Shown here piece by piece: positions 37,700 through 49,338 of a stretch of 64,000 nucleotides of DNA. This DNA comes from Procambarus clarkii (taxonomy: Eukaryota > Arthropoda > Malacostraca > Decapoda > Cambaridae). The notes under the pieces were generated by a model. It saw nothing but the letters and a program-made list of their open reading frames with translations, had not been told where the DNA came from and ran no database searches. Position 1 is the first letter of the stretch. The number at the start of each line of letters is the position of its first letter. The translations under genes were made by a program, and so were the position numbers. Location: assembly GCF_040958095.1 (NCBI RefSeq), contig NC_091227.1, positions 13,735,262-13,799,261 on the forward strand, read 5' to 3'.

Positions 37700-38210
37700 T
37701 AATACTTCCTAATATATGTAGAACTTAAGCTAGAAATTCTTGTTAATATAACATGATAGCCCATCAAACAAGGCTAGTTTGACCTAAGCAGTTCACTTCA
37801 ACGCCAGGAGTCATATCACACACTTAGGAGAGGTGCTTCTCTAACCTCAAATCACGGCAGTTAAGTCTGTGTTAATTACACGATTTACGATCTGTATAAA
37901 CACTACGAGATCGCGACAAATCAAGGTCAGTATTGTGGACTACCTCATAGTGCTTGGGAGTCCTTTGGTATAGGGTCGTTCTAGAGGTTGAAGCTATAAT
38001 TTAAGCTATGAAAAGCTATAAGGTTGAAGCTAAAGCTAAAAGGTTGAAGCTATAAAAAATAAGCTATAATGCTTATTTTTACCTGTTGATATTATTATTA
38101 TTGTCTTTTTGGCACTACAAATAACCATTATATATGATATATTAAACGTGATTGTGATTCTTGCGTAATGTTGGAATTGGTTACATATTAATATGCTGTA
38201 ATTAAAGATG
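37700..38210. other. Spacer without recognisable gene
   Basis: AT-rich. A short cluster of 'gttgaagctataa' repeats lies near 37985-38070. Nothing else seen. Confidence 0.45.
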
Positions 38211-38211
38211 T

Positions 38212-38400
38212 GCTGGAGGGAGGGAGTTATCAGGGGGAAAGCGCCAAGCCATTACGACTCTTATTGCACTTGGATAACGATTTGGGATGGGACGGGGGAA
38301 AGGAATGGTGCTCAACCACTTGGATGGTCGGGGGATTGAACGCCGACCTGCATGATGTGAGACCGTCGCTCTATCGTCCACCCCCAAGTGATTGGGGCTG
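38212..38400 (-). mobile_element. tRNA-derived SINE (family with GGCGTTCAATCCCCGA box B)
   Basis: Minus strand runs GACGATAGAGCGACGGTCTC, then GGCGTTCAATCC, then CCAAGTGGTTGAGCACCATT and CCCCGTCCCATCCCAAATCG. At least five more copies lie at 46775-46905, 50805-50960, 52030-52195, 52200-52350 and 61127-61305. Confidence 0.75.
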
Positions 38401-38432
38401 GAGATGGAGCTTATTATTCGCATAGTTACGTG

Positions 38433-38433
<1 letters not shown>

Positions 38434-38482
<49 letters not shown>
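38434..38482. repeat. (ATT)n microsatellite
   Basis: About 16 ATT units, adjacent to the SINE tail. Confidence 0.95.
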
Positions 38483-38489
38483 TGTCGAT

Positions 38490-39115
38490 TTTCTTGTTCA
38501 TTTTTGTCATTTTATGCTGCTTTAATGTAAGTAAAATTGCATAAGAAGATGTTTGTGTTCTTCTTCAAATTAATTCTTATGACCAAACAAATTTCTCAGT
38601 GTGGTTTAACTTACACAAACACAGATGTAGATTTTAAGTTAACGATAATAATATTCGAATATATATTATTGATGGGCTATGACTGTGAGTGTGCAGTCAT
38701 GACCGGGAGATTGTAGCATGTTATGTCTTATGGAAAACATTTAAATCAACAAGATTCGAAAGATAAATGTAAATGTTATTATATCATAAAACAATTATTT
38801 CTGGGCTACTGCTCCTCAATACAAGCCTAGAAAATATTGAGTATATTGAGCAGAACATTAAACTGAAAGCAATGCAATGCACAGTAATGGGGAAGCAATG
38901 GGGTACTGCACAGGGTGCAGTACCCCATTCATTTGTTTTTCAGTCATTCGTAGATGAGTATCCAGCTGCAAACATTTTAACTATGCAGAGACATGATTCT
39001 ACCTAACAGTGATAGCTGGGATATTAGTCAGTTGCAAGGTCTCTGTAAGACACTTGCAAGATTGCAGATTCTTTTGTGTTTGTATCTCACCTGCTTGAAT
39101 GCACCGTGGGAATAC
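38490..39115. other. Spacer with a perfect short hairpin
   Basis: No gene seen. At 38897-38929 AATGGGGTACTGCAC and GTGCAGTACCCCATT form a perfect 15-bp stem with a 3-nt loop. Confidence 0.5.
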
Positions 39116-39118
39116 TGA

Positions 39119-39159
39119 CACACACACACGCACACACACACACACACACACGCACACAC

Positions 39160-39221
<62 letters not shown>
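39119..39221. repeat. (CA)n microsatellite
   Basis: CA run with a few CG interruptions. It directly precedes a LINE 3' tail sequence, matching the arrangement at 59960-60290. Confidence 0.95.
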
Positions 39222-39225
<4 letters not shown>

Positions 39226-39229
39226 TACG

Positions 39230-39315
39230 TCCTCTCAGTTGATTGACGGTTGAGAGGCGGGACCAAAGAGCCAGAGCTCAACCCCTGCAAGCACAACTGG
39301 GTGTTACACACAGAA
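39230..39315 (+). mobile_element. LINE 3' tail fragment
   Basis: GACGGTTGAGAGGCGGGACC AAAGAGCCAGAGCTCAACCCC matches, on the opposite strand, the two tail repeats at 60120-60280 of the LINE at 59950-60815. Confidence 0.6.
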
Positions 39316-39319
39316 AGAT

Positions 39320-40400
39320 TTCTTCTTGCAGGCCTATCTTCATGACCCTGGCTCCTGAAGCCCATCTTCCAGCAATACAACAGCAGTCAGAGTTTCATCC
39401 TCCAGGGGTTTTCCTTAAGCTACAGGGCCCCTGTTTCCTCCGGTTTGCATTTCCATGTTAAGGAGCAGAATCGAGACTGATATAACCCAAACGCTAAATG
39501 AACAATTTGTTTACACGGCTTCAGTGACCCCGTTGCTACGATACCAGGGGAAATGATAGTTGAATTATGCACGTATATCTACACATACTTACAAAAGAAA
39601 AAAAATACGCATATCTAGACAAAAACCTACACAAATGCGCACACACATTATCGAGTCGATCGCAAGACACTTCTTGAAGTGTTTACGTCTGCAGGAAGAT
39701 ATCAGAGCCCCTTCACCCTTCTCTCCCTCGTCCCCTCCACCACCACCACCACCGTCGCCGTGTCGCCGGTGGCTACGTGCTTCGCTGGACATAGGCAGGA
39801 GATAACAGAGGTGGACACATACCTGAGAAGCACCACTAGTCTATCGCCTGTCACCACCCTCCTCCTTCAAGGCGGGAGACGCCCCCACCAAGATTATCTC
39901 TCTACCTCTATATCACACTAGCGAGGAAAGGAAGAGGGGAACATAAATAGATGGTTCCCTTGCTTATGTTGAAAGTCCAGCATCTCTTCGTCTACGGGAT
40001 CATGACCACAAGTTAAGGTTACGTTATAAATATATAACAATTAGTTATATTATACTAGAGGGGTACTTGACGTTGCCCTAATTTGTTCGTCGGTTTGTCC
40101 GTCACTCCATCCGTCCATATATTGATCTATCCATGTATCTGTTCTCTCTTTCCCAACGTCCTCCTCCCAGAAAATATATTATTAAGAACCACTGAAACAA
40201 CTGAATGGGAATAAGAAATTATATTATTGTTACAAAATTCCCTATCAATCACCCGTTATATTTCACATCTGACTCCATGTTTGTCTTTGGACAAACTGAC
40301 AAACACATTCTCTCTAATAGATATATATTATACATTATTCTAAATGGATGTACCTGGAGTTTGGATCGACTTGGCTTTATTTTAAACAAATGAGAAACAA
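39320..40400. other. Spacer without recognisable gene
   Basis: Includes a short CCACCACCACC stretch near 39738. Open frames are short and unsupported. Confidence 0.4.
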
Positions 40401-40402
40401 CT

Positions 40403-40510
40403 AGGTCTGACGGCTGAGTGGACAGCGCTCTGGATAAGTAGTAATTAGGTTACGGGATCGATCCCCGGCGGATCGATAATTCTTAATTATACCCGAAGAG
40501 GCTACCGGCG
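40403..40510 (+). mobile_element. tRNA-headed SINE fragment
   Basis: CTGACGGCTGAGTGGACAGC (box A-like) and GGGATCGATCCCCGG (box B-like), followed by CCCGAAGAGGCTACCGGCGA. Resembles a long-arm tRNA head. Confidence 0.55.
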
Positions 40511-40624
40511 ATGCTCGGGTCTCTGTCCTTTTATCTCTCCCTACCTCCTTCCCATTCTCCCTCCGTCTCTCCCGTTTTCTGTCTTTATAATCTTCCCGTT
40601 CTCTCTCCCTGAAGTCAAAACATC

Positions 40625-40820
40625 CTCGAATAAAGTAGACTCAACTTTATCGATGCTGAATCAACGTTGAATCAATATTATCGACGATGAATCAACATTA
40701 TCGATGATGAATCAAAGTTGAATCAACATTATCAATGAGGAATCAAGGTTGAATCAACATTATCAATGAGGAATCAAGGTTGAATCAGCGTTATCGACCT
40801 TCAAATAAACGTTGATAATA
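40625..40820. repeat. Imperfect 31-bp minisatellite
   Basis: About five or six degenerate copies of TTGAATCAACATTATCAATG AGGAATCAAGG. Confidence 0.7.
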
Positions 40821-41373
40821 GCCAGAGACGTTAGGAAACACACTATGGATAACCAAGCCATATTTCAGACTTCAAAGACCTTCTTGATTGTTACAATAAA
40901 AGTCAATCCTACTTAATGGAAGGCATTGGGGGAGGGGGGGGGGGGGTCGACCTTCCTAACCACCGGATGACTTTTGCAATACAGTCACAAATCACATTGC
41001 AAAGTTCGTTCAAGCGTCTGGATGTTACTGTATTTTACACAGTTCTGTATTGTATTATTTTGTTATGGAGAAAGAACAAGTACTCAGGTATATCCAGTGA
41101 ATTTCATGAAGTTCTGAAATTGTCGTTAAAAATTCCATATTATTACGAATCGAATATTAAAAAACAAAAAAAAAATTGGCGAGATTTTTGTAGAGGTTCG
41201 AACCGGTTCCAGACTCGCCACCTGAGATTTGCCATATGAGCCGACCCCCCGACCAGCCTATGTTGGGAATGTACCCAATCAATCAATCACTGTGGACAGT
41301 TAGATGAAGCTAACCCCAATGGTCTGGCCTCAAACCTCGAACAGACAGACATTAAATATTATAGATCTATATA

Positions 41374-41512
41374 TGTTACCTTGAGGTTACCTTGAGGTGC
41401 TTCCGGGGCTTAGCGTCCCCGCGGCCCGGTCGTCGACCAGGCCTCCTGGTTGCCGGACTGATCAACCAGGCTGTTGGACGCGGCTGCTCGCAGCCTGACG
41501 TATGAGTCACAG
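41374..41512 (-). mobile_element. SINE tail copy (GGGCCGCGGGGACGCTAAGC type)
   Basis: Minus strand reads GTTGATCAGTCCGGCAACCA, GGCCTGGTCGACGACCGGGC, then CTAAGCCCCGGAAGCACCTC AAGGTAACC. The GC-rich core is related to the tail of the SINE at 3534-3776. A plus-strand copy lies at 63028-63116. Confidence 0.7.
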
Positions 41513-41938
41513 CCATGTTAGTGTATTTTGTGAGATAATGATAGCTAAACGATTCCAACATAAATCTTATGTATACTTCTTAACTTGAAAAAGAAGTTAA
41601 ACAAATGAACTCTTCAAAAATTTATTTTAGACTCATACTCCTCTTATTTCTACACTCATGCTCCATTCATCTTGTTGTTGATGATAACGACTGGTGAGCA
41701 ATGCATGTGCAACAGGCCGTGGTTACAACCCTAACAGCTGCTCAGTGCTCCAGGCGGCAACAGCCAGGCCACCTCGTTGAGGACAGAGAGCAGTGATAAG
41801 CTATCACCATGTAGCCAGTTTTCACTGCTAAGAGTCAAAGGGTCAATTGATTATGTCTTCGAATTATCTTGGTAACAATCTGATGTTACGGGTGGAGGGA
41901 ACTGGGCCTCTGGAGGGAAAGGGTGAGGGACTGGGCTC

Positions 41939-42407
41939 GGGGTGGAGGGCAGAGCTAGTGGGTGGAGGGCAGAGCTAGTGGGTGGAGGGCAGGGCTAGTG
42001 GGTGGAGGGCAGAGCTAGTGGGTGGAGGGCAGAGCTAGTGGGTGGAGGGCAAGGGTAGTGGGTGGAGGGCAGAGACAGTGGGTGGAGGGCAGAGCCAGTG
42101 GGTGGAGGGCAGGGCTAGTGGGTGGAGGGCAGGGCTAGTGGGTGGAGGACAGGGCCAGTGGGTGGAGGACAGAGCCAGTGGGTGGAGGACAGAGCTAGTG
42201 GGTGGAGGGCAGGGCTAGTGGGTGGAGGGCAGGGCTAGTGGGTGGAGGGCAGGGCTAGTGGGTGGAGGACACAGCTAGTGGGTGGAGGACACAGCCAGTG
42301 GGTGGAGGACACAGCTAGTGGGTGGAGGACACAGCCAGTGGATGGAGGACACAGCCAGTGGGTGGAGGACACAGCTAGTGGGTGGAGGACACAGCTAGTG
42401 GGTGGAC
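41939..42407. repeat. 20-bp minisatellite, about 23 copies
   Basis: Unit GGGTGGAGGGCAGAGCTAGT with a few variants (GAGGACACAGC toward the right). The variants cluster, so the array has diverged in blocks. Confidence 0.95.
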
Positions 42408-42409
42408 GT

Positions 42410-43795
42410 GGTAACCAACAGGAGATGGTGCTGGGTCTTTAGACTTCACCTCCTCTTCATAAGAGATAAGGAGCAATTCAGATTTTTATCATTCAGAGGA
42501 AAACAAATTTGTTTATTGCATCGATGATCCCGGAATGAGTTCAGTAATACCCCAAAAATGTTTTTCAGGCCCATTTGTATATATCATTGCATTTGGAAAA
42601 ATAAAACTTACAGATAATTGAACCTTAGAACTCAGAATTACCTAGAGACAGCTTGAAGAGACAGATAACTTGTTATCAACACAACTTGATAACGTGTGGC
42701 CTCGTCACCTTGCACACGTAAGTCAAGTCTCAGATATGGTGGTTATCGAACCTCGAGAGATCGTCGACATATTACATATTCTTTTATATGTAACTTTTTT
42801 AGTAATGGGTTACTAGTTCACTAATTTAACATTGCAAGCATTATAGGTTGTTCTGGGTGTTGACAACATAGTGTGTTTTCGATAGGAGCTATTTGAGATG
42901 ATGTACTTGTTGTGTTGAAAAACTCTAATTTTGAGATGGTTGAAATTATATTTTTTTGGGTCAAAATCAAAAGTTTGCTCGTGAAGAAAAGCCACACCTC
43001 TTCTCACTTAAGGACTGGTCGGTCCAGTCCAACTACCTATCCAAATTTCATCTAATTTATGTTATTTTTAATTTATCAATATTTAATGCTTATATTAATA
43101 ATATTTATTAATTTATCAATATATATTGCGTATCTCTTTTTTAGGAGTTAATGTGAAATATTTGTTGAAACCTTTAATTATTTACTATCCCCAGTCATTT
43201 ATGAAATTTTTCTCACCTACAAATTTATATTTTGTGTTAATTATATAACCTCACATGTCAATGGTTTTCTTATAGTCGCTTTAAAATGTAATTTGTTAAC
43301 TACACGACACTCAAGAAAGAATACCCCAGATCGTTCCTTATGACGAGGAAGCGATAAGCCAGTAAGACTATACAGTGTAAGTGGATAAAGCAAACAGTCA
43401 TTATCAGATAATCACCACTAGGCAACACGGGATCGTTTCCAAGAAAAGGTTAGTTATTGACTTACGTCAAGCAGAGGTTTGCTGCCAAGATGCAAATCCG
43501 TGATACAGGACGGCAACCAATGACTGTGGTGGTTGTACACAGATGGTTGACTGTAGAGTCAACCATCCAATGACTCTATCCAACTTATTTCAAGTAGTTA
43601 TTCAACAGGTTGAAGCTGTCGATCTCTTTAAAACATTCGGCATAGCAAGGCACTCGGGGATAGAAAAGGTCTGCTCATGACTTGTGCGGACCTACTTTGC
43701 TCCACCTGTCACTCTTCTGTACTAACTCTAATCTTAATGATTTTCGACCTCCTTATGAGTGAAGGCAGACGTAGTTTCGGTACGCTAAAAGAAGA
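42410..43795. other. Spacer without recognisable gene
   Basis: AT-rich. Two tracts near 43030-43130 repeat an 'aatttatcaatat' phrase. No gene seen. Confidence 0.4.
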
Positions 43796-43799
43796 CGCT

Positions 43800-43960
43800 C
43801 ACTATAGTCACTGGTCTCAGTAACTGGCAAAATTCCTGAGGCAATCTTTCGGCAACTGATATTTCTTGTTCACCTTACGCTACTGTGGTTTTAGAAAAGG
43901 GGCTGTTGCTGACTTCTTGTTAAATCTCTCCACTAAGTGGCCAGTACGACTATATCGCAC
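43800..43960 (+). mobile_element. Old LINE reverse-transcriptase scrap
   Basis: Conceptual reading shows a SVTGKIPEAIFRQL-like stretch and a GFRKGAVADFLLNL-like stretch. These match the spacing of the 'GK-xE' and 'GFRxGxS-xDxL' blocks of LINE reverse transcriptases. Short and frame-damaged. Confidence 0.45.
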
Positions 43961-44809
43961 ATGGAAGGGATATGAGGACCGTCGGGGATCGAACACCGAC
44001 CTACATGCAGTGAGGACGTCGCAGTGTCGACCAATCCAAGATCATGTGTCGTCCTGGACATTGTAGTGGGCACCTTAGATGAGGTGTGCTACTCTGGATT
44101 ACTTGCAAAGCTTCAAACACTAGATATATCAGGCTCCATTTTACTGTTTGGAGAACAGTACAACCGTAAAATACCAGTAAAATAACAGTAAAATACCTTC
44201 CGGAATGTACTTTAACAGTAGGCCTCATTGGGGTCGAATCTGAGAACCACTTAATTAGTGCCAGTTTACCACAGGGTACACACGGCGCTGGATCCAAGCG
44301 TATTGACGTTTGCCTTTACATTGGGCAATTTCAGCGTCGAGGAGAATGAGAACTTGCTGCATGGGTGACAGCTTCTCTTCCATATACCCTGTCTCTGCGC
44401 CCTGGAGAGGCCACTTCAGCCTCAACAACCCGAGTCCAAGTGCATAGTCTTCCGAGGCTGCAGTATGCCTACCACCACAGGCTAGTGTGCTTGGCTCTTT
44501 GTTCTTGACCGTCTACTTCAGCAGCTCATCCCCCTATTTAGATAGTACTTATATTAACGATGTGGACCATTGTACACATTGACAAAGGACAATTAGAAAG
44601 TATAATTTGGTACTATTTAACTGGGACAAACCAGGAAAAGGTTTTGTATTTATGTTGATAATATAACCTAACAGCCATCCCGGGTTAGGATGGCTAGGTT
44701 TATACACGCTATCTGAGCAATATACAGAAATTCAATATACATAAATAGCAATATACTGAGAAATTCACATTTCATTCGCATATATGCTTGGGGACCATTC
44801 AAGCTTGCT

Positions 44810-44812
<3 letters not shown>
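43961..44812. other. Spacer with one possible tRNA-like block
   Basis: At about 44222-44295 the minus strand contains a GATTCGACCCC box B-like sequence, possibly an old SINE. Otherwise nothing recognised. Confidence 0.35.

Positions 44813-44896
<84 letters not shown>
44813..44896. repeat. (TA)n microsatellite
   Basis: Pure TA run about 370 bp upstream of gene E. Confidence 0.95.
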
Positions 44897-44899
<3 letters not shown>

Positions 44900-45143
44900 T
44901 AATTATGTGGCATATAACCACATTGAAAAGTGAATGAATGCTGAAGCATTTTCAACCTTGCATGGGAACTTTTTCAGCAGCAAATGCAACGTAAGAAGGC
45001 CACTTGTTGTTGAAAGCACTTCAGCATTAAGCTAACTTTTCAATATTTGCGGCATTATATATAATTATATATTAAATATCAGACTTAGTCAGCTTTACGT
45101 ATAAACACGAAGTCCAAAGATAAGATGACAAGAGTGTTGACAA

Positions 45144-45225
45144 GAGCAAGAGATTACAAGCATGGGAGGTGCGGGTGATGGACTTTTTGTTGCTAAGCGG
45201 CCTTAAGACATCGGCGGGTATATAA
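45144..45225 (+). promoter_or_regulatory. Gene E promoter with TATA box and two shared motifs
   Basis: GAGCAAGAGATTACAAGCAT at 45144-45163, GTTGCTAAGCGG at 45189-45200 and TATATAA at 45219-45225, then GGCCGCCACAATCACC; ATG at 45262. The same three elements in the same order precede genes B, C and D, although the DNA further upstream has diverged. Confidence 0.85.
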
Positions 45226-45261
45226 GGCCGCCACAATCACCTCTCACCATCACTCGCCACC

Positions 45262-48200
45262 ATGAAGCTCCTGGTCTTGTGTTCATTGGTAGCGGCGGCT
45301 GCCGCCTGGCCAAGCTTCGATCTGGAGGGCTACCAGAGTGACTCCTCGGGTGAGTTCAATTCTTACTGTTATTAATCTTACTTTAGACTCTGAACCTCAC
45401 CTAACCTCCACAGGTGAACAGCCCCCGACCAATGCTACTCTCACATTCGACCACACACACGCTCACTTTTCTCATTTGATAGTCGCATTATGAACGCATC
45501 TATTATATAAATAGTCGCCGTATAGATCTTGTTCATCTTGTTCAACACCGAACTGGGAGGTTGGTTGCTAACTTATACTACCATATTACAAACATTACCC
45601 CATTCTCGCTAACTACCTTCAGTTATCCGTTGTTTGATATTTTAGATTTAGCTACTCAGAACGAAATGTCCATGTAGCACGGGCTATGGTGAGCCCGTAA
45701 TTCAGTTATCCGTTTATACGTAACCAACAGGAGCATTATCTGTGGTTTGTGGTTCCCAAGGGACCAATTGTTGACAACCTTATTTAATATCTTTGATGAC
45801 TTAATTTCTTGTGGAGCTATTACGAATTCCATTCATTATGTTTACATATAATTTATTAGACCTTGGTTACTTAGAAATAACATTCTATGTTATTTTAAAG
45901 AATATAGAATGTTGTATAGAATAACATTCTATGTCAATTGGCTATGAGAGGCTATTGATGAGCGACTCGGCAGTTCATTTATCAAGAGCGAAGTAGTTTG
46001 GGGCAATTAACGTCTTACGTAATTATCAGAAGACACCAATTCAGGTAGATTAATAACCAACGTCAAACAAATTTTAGTTTGATGGTAACAAGGGATGTTC
46101 CTGTTAACGTGGAGGAGGGCGGTAATCCTGGGTAGTTAACTATAGGAAGCATGATTGACCACAACGAGAAAACTCCATTATCGAGAATAATCGGCGTCAA
46201 TAGAATATTTCATACGAAGTCGTCTCGTCATAACATTGAAATTTCACTTATATGGAGGTAGGCTCCCAAAGCTAGGAAGATAGTTTAGACATCAATCTAG
46301 TAGTAGTAGACATCCATCAGTCTCAGGAGACTATGGAGTTGCGCTCTGGTTGTCGGCCTGGAGTAGCCTCTCCAGGACGCAAAGCCAGGGTAGAATGTAC
46401 ATCATTCTATGTACACTTATAACTACATAATGTGAGTCCATTCTCTAGTACTATGCCCAGAGCTGTGCCGTTGTACAAGTGAGACTCAGACGGGCAGCAT
46501 TAGATTGTCACATTGCTGACCCTTCTACTTGTGACTCCCACTACCCTCTTGGTCCTATTTCAAGCATTTATGTTGAACCCGAGTATCTTTGATAACTTTT
46601 ATCTAAAATATCCCCCATTACAAGGTTCTCTATTCCCTGTTCTTTTGTTTGCTAGCAGTAAGTCCCATATATGATTTCCCTTAAATCGCTTTACAATATA
46701 TTACTTGACAAAAATATCATTGTCAGTTGTAACATTATTGTATTGTAAAATAGTTGAGTTATGTAGCACATGAAATGGGATAGGAAATGGGTTGGAAAAA
46801 TGGAATGAAGGAACGATGCTAAACCACTTGGACCATCGGGAATCGAATGCGGGCCTGCAAGATGCAAGGCCGTCACTGGACGGACCAGTCCAATGGAGTC
46901 AATTCTTAATCATGTCTTTGGTGAGACTGCAATAACATAACATAAAAGAGATAAATATTTTCTTTAGAGGGATTTCATTTTACATATAAACACTGTTTGG
47001 CTGCAACTGCTATATTAATGGCCTTACGTGATTGCCGTGATAATTTTTTTCCCAAATTAGAAGTATTCTCTTGTTTCCATGTTTATGCCAAAGCTATGTG
47101 CCAAATATGTTTAGTTCAACTTCTACTTGAAATATATAAGGCATTACAATATTGTCTGCTAGTAAGCATTTAACAAGATTTATTTTCTCCAGGTACGGCC
47201 TTAGCCAAGAAACAGCAAGATGTAAACCACCTGCTGGAGCACGTCTATGACCACCTTCACTATAAAGACCTGAAGGATCTCGCAGGGACCTTCTCCCCTG
47301 AGGCTGACACCTCCCTCTACACTGATGATGGCGCAGCCGTCCATGCGCTTCTGGAGGAGCTCAAAGACGGCAGGCTGTTGGAGCAGCACCATTGGTTCTC
47401 ACTTTTTAATACACGCCAACGTGAAGAAGCTCTCCTACTCTTTGAAGTTCTGATTCACTGCAGAACGTGGGAGGGCTTCCTTGACAACGCTGCTTACTTC
47501 CGTGAGCGCGTGAATGAAGGAGAGTTTGTGTACGCACTCTATGTGGCTGTCATCCACTCAGATCTGGGACATGGCATTGTACTTCCTCCACTCTACGAAG
47601 TCACTCCTCACCTGTTCACCAACAGTGAGGTCATCAACAAGGCTTACTCAGCCAAGATGACCCAGACACCAGGCAAATTCCACATGGATTTCACTGGAAC
47701 AAAGAAGAACAAGGAACAGCGAGTGGCATACTTCGGCGAGGATATTGGCATGAACATTCACCACGTTACTTGGCATATGGACTTCCCCTTCTGGTGGAAG
47801 GACTCCTACGGCTACCACCTGGACCGCAAGGGAGAGCTCTTCTTCTGGGTTCACCACCAACTTACTGCTCGCTTTGACTCTGAGCGTCTCTCCAACTGGC
47901 TGGATGTTGTTGATGAAATACACTGGGAAAAGGTTATTCACGAAGGATTTGCTCCACATACCAGCTACAAGTATGGCGGAGAGTTCCCAGCTCGTCCTGA
48001 TGATGTCCACTTCGAGGACGTAGATGGTGTAGCTAGAGTGCGTGACATGGTTATCTTAGAGAGCCGCATTCGCGACGCCATTGCTCTTGGCTACATCACC
48101 GACAAAAGCGGAAACCATATTGACATCAGAAACGAGCACGGCATCGACCTACTAGGAGACATCATTGAATCTTCAGTATACAGCCCCAACGCACAGTATT

Positions 48201-49338
48201 ACGGAGCCCTGCACAACACAGCTCACATAATGCTTGGTCGCCAAGGTGATCCTCACGGCAAGTTCGACATGCCTCCAGGTGTCATGGAACACTTCGAGAC
48301 CGCGACCCGTGACCCAAGCTTCTTTAGACTACATAAGTACATGGACAACATCTTTAAGGAACACAAAGACAGCCTTCCTCCCTACACCAAATCAGACCTC
48401 GAGTTCCCCGGCGTGGTCGTGGACGGTGTTGCCATTGATGGAGAACTCAAGACATTCTTTGACACTTTCGAGTTCAGTCTTGTTAATGCAGTAGACAAGT
48501 CTGACAACGTGGCAGATGTTGACATCTCCGCTGATGTAAAGCGCCTCAACCACGAAGAATTTTCTTACAATATTGACGTCACCAACAACAATGGCGGAAA
48601 TGTACTAGCAGCCTTCCGCATCTTCTTGTGTCCTACTAAGGACAGCAACGGAGTCAGGTACACCTGGGATGAAGGTCACTGGCACTGCATTGAGCTGGAC
48701 AAGTTTTACAAAACATGTAAGTATATCCTACTTTCTATCGTTTTACTATTTATAAGATAGCTATATATTGAGTCATCCAAGTATTAATGCTAGCATCAAG
48801 TTAATGATTTAAATACTTATAACTTTTGAATGGAATATTTTGACATTTAAAATATGTAAACGAGACTATATGTAAAATATTTTGTGCATTCCCTACAGTG
48901 TCTTCAGGATCTAACCACGTTGTTCGCAAGTCAACTGAGTCATCAGTGACAGTCCCTGACAGACTAAGCTTCGAAGAATTGAAGAAGAGAACTGACGCGG
49001 CCGTAACCAGTGGCAGCGAACTTGACCTTCACGAGTTCGAACGGTCGTGTGGCATCCCCAACAGACTGCTCTTGCCTAAGGGTAAGGAGAGGGGAATGGA
49101 ATTTGCCTTGTTTGTGGGTGTGACCAACGGCGACGAGGATAAGACCGTAGACAACCCTGAAAAGCTTGGTCCCACGCATGCTCAGTGTGGCATTCACGGA
49201 GAAAAGTACCCAGACAAGCGGCCCATGGGTTACCCCGTCGACCGCAGAATCCCAGACAATCGCGTCTTCCTCGAGACTCCCAATATCAAGAGGATCTTCG
49301 TCAATGTCTTCCACGATGCGCACCATGGTGATCACTAG
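45262..49338 (+). CDS. Hemocyanin subunit, gene E (complete, 683 aa)
   Basis: Exons: 45262-45349 (88 bp), 47193-48716 (1524 bp), 48899-49338 (440 bp, TAG). Introns are 1843 and 182 bp, phase 1. Signal peptide [15 protein letters not shown], mature [15 protein letters not shown]. Copper ligands are at the same positions as in gene B (H220, H224, H250; H370, H374, H410). The C-terminal domain is the most distinct part: [33 protein letters not shown] and the longer tail [16 protein letters not shown]. It is inverted relative to B-D and lacks the intron 1 minisatellite. Intron 1 holds a SINE (46775-46905) and another short repeat. Exon 2 is almost identical to B-D at silent sites although intron 1 is unalignable. 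Candidate AATAAA signals lie at 49566 and 49760. Confidence 0.97.
46300..46400. repeat. Dispersed short repeat (AGACTATGG family)
   Basis: TAGTAGTAGACATCCATCAG, CAGGAGACTATGGAGTTGCG and CAGGACGCAAAGCCAGGG recur at 52910-53010 and, more diverged, at 56525-56620. All follow GTA/TAG trinucleotides. Confidence 0.65.
46775..46905 (-). mobile_element. tRNA-derived SINE copy in gene E intron 1
   Basis: Same family as 38212-38400: CAAGATGCAAGGCCGTCACT and AACCACTTGGACCATCGGG. Diverged. Confidence 0.6.
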
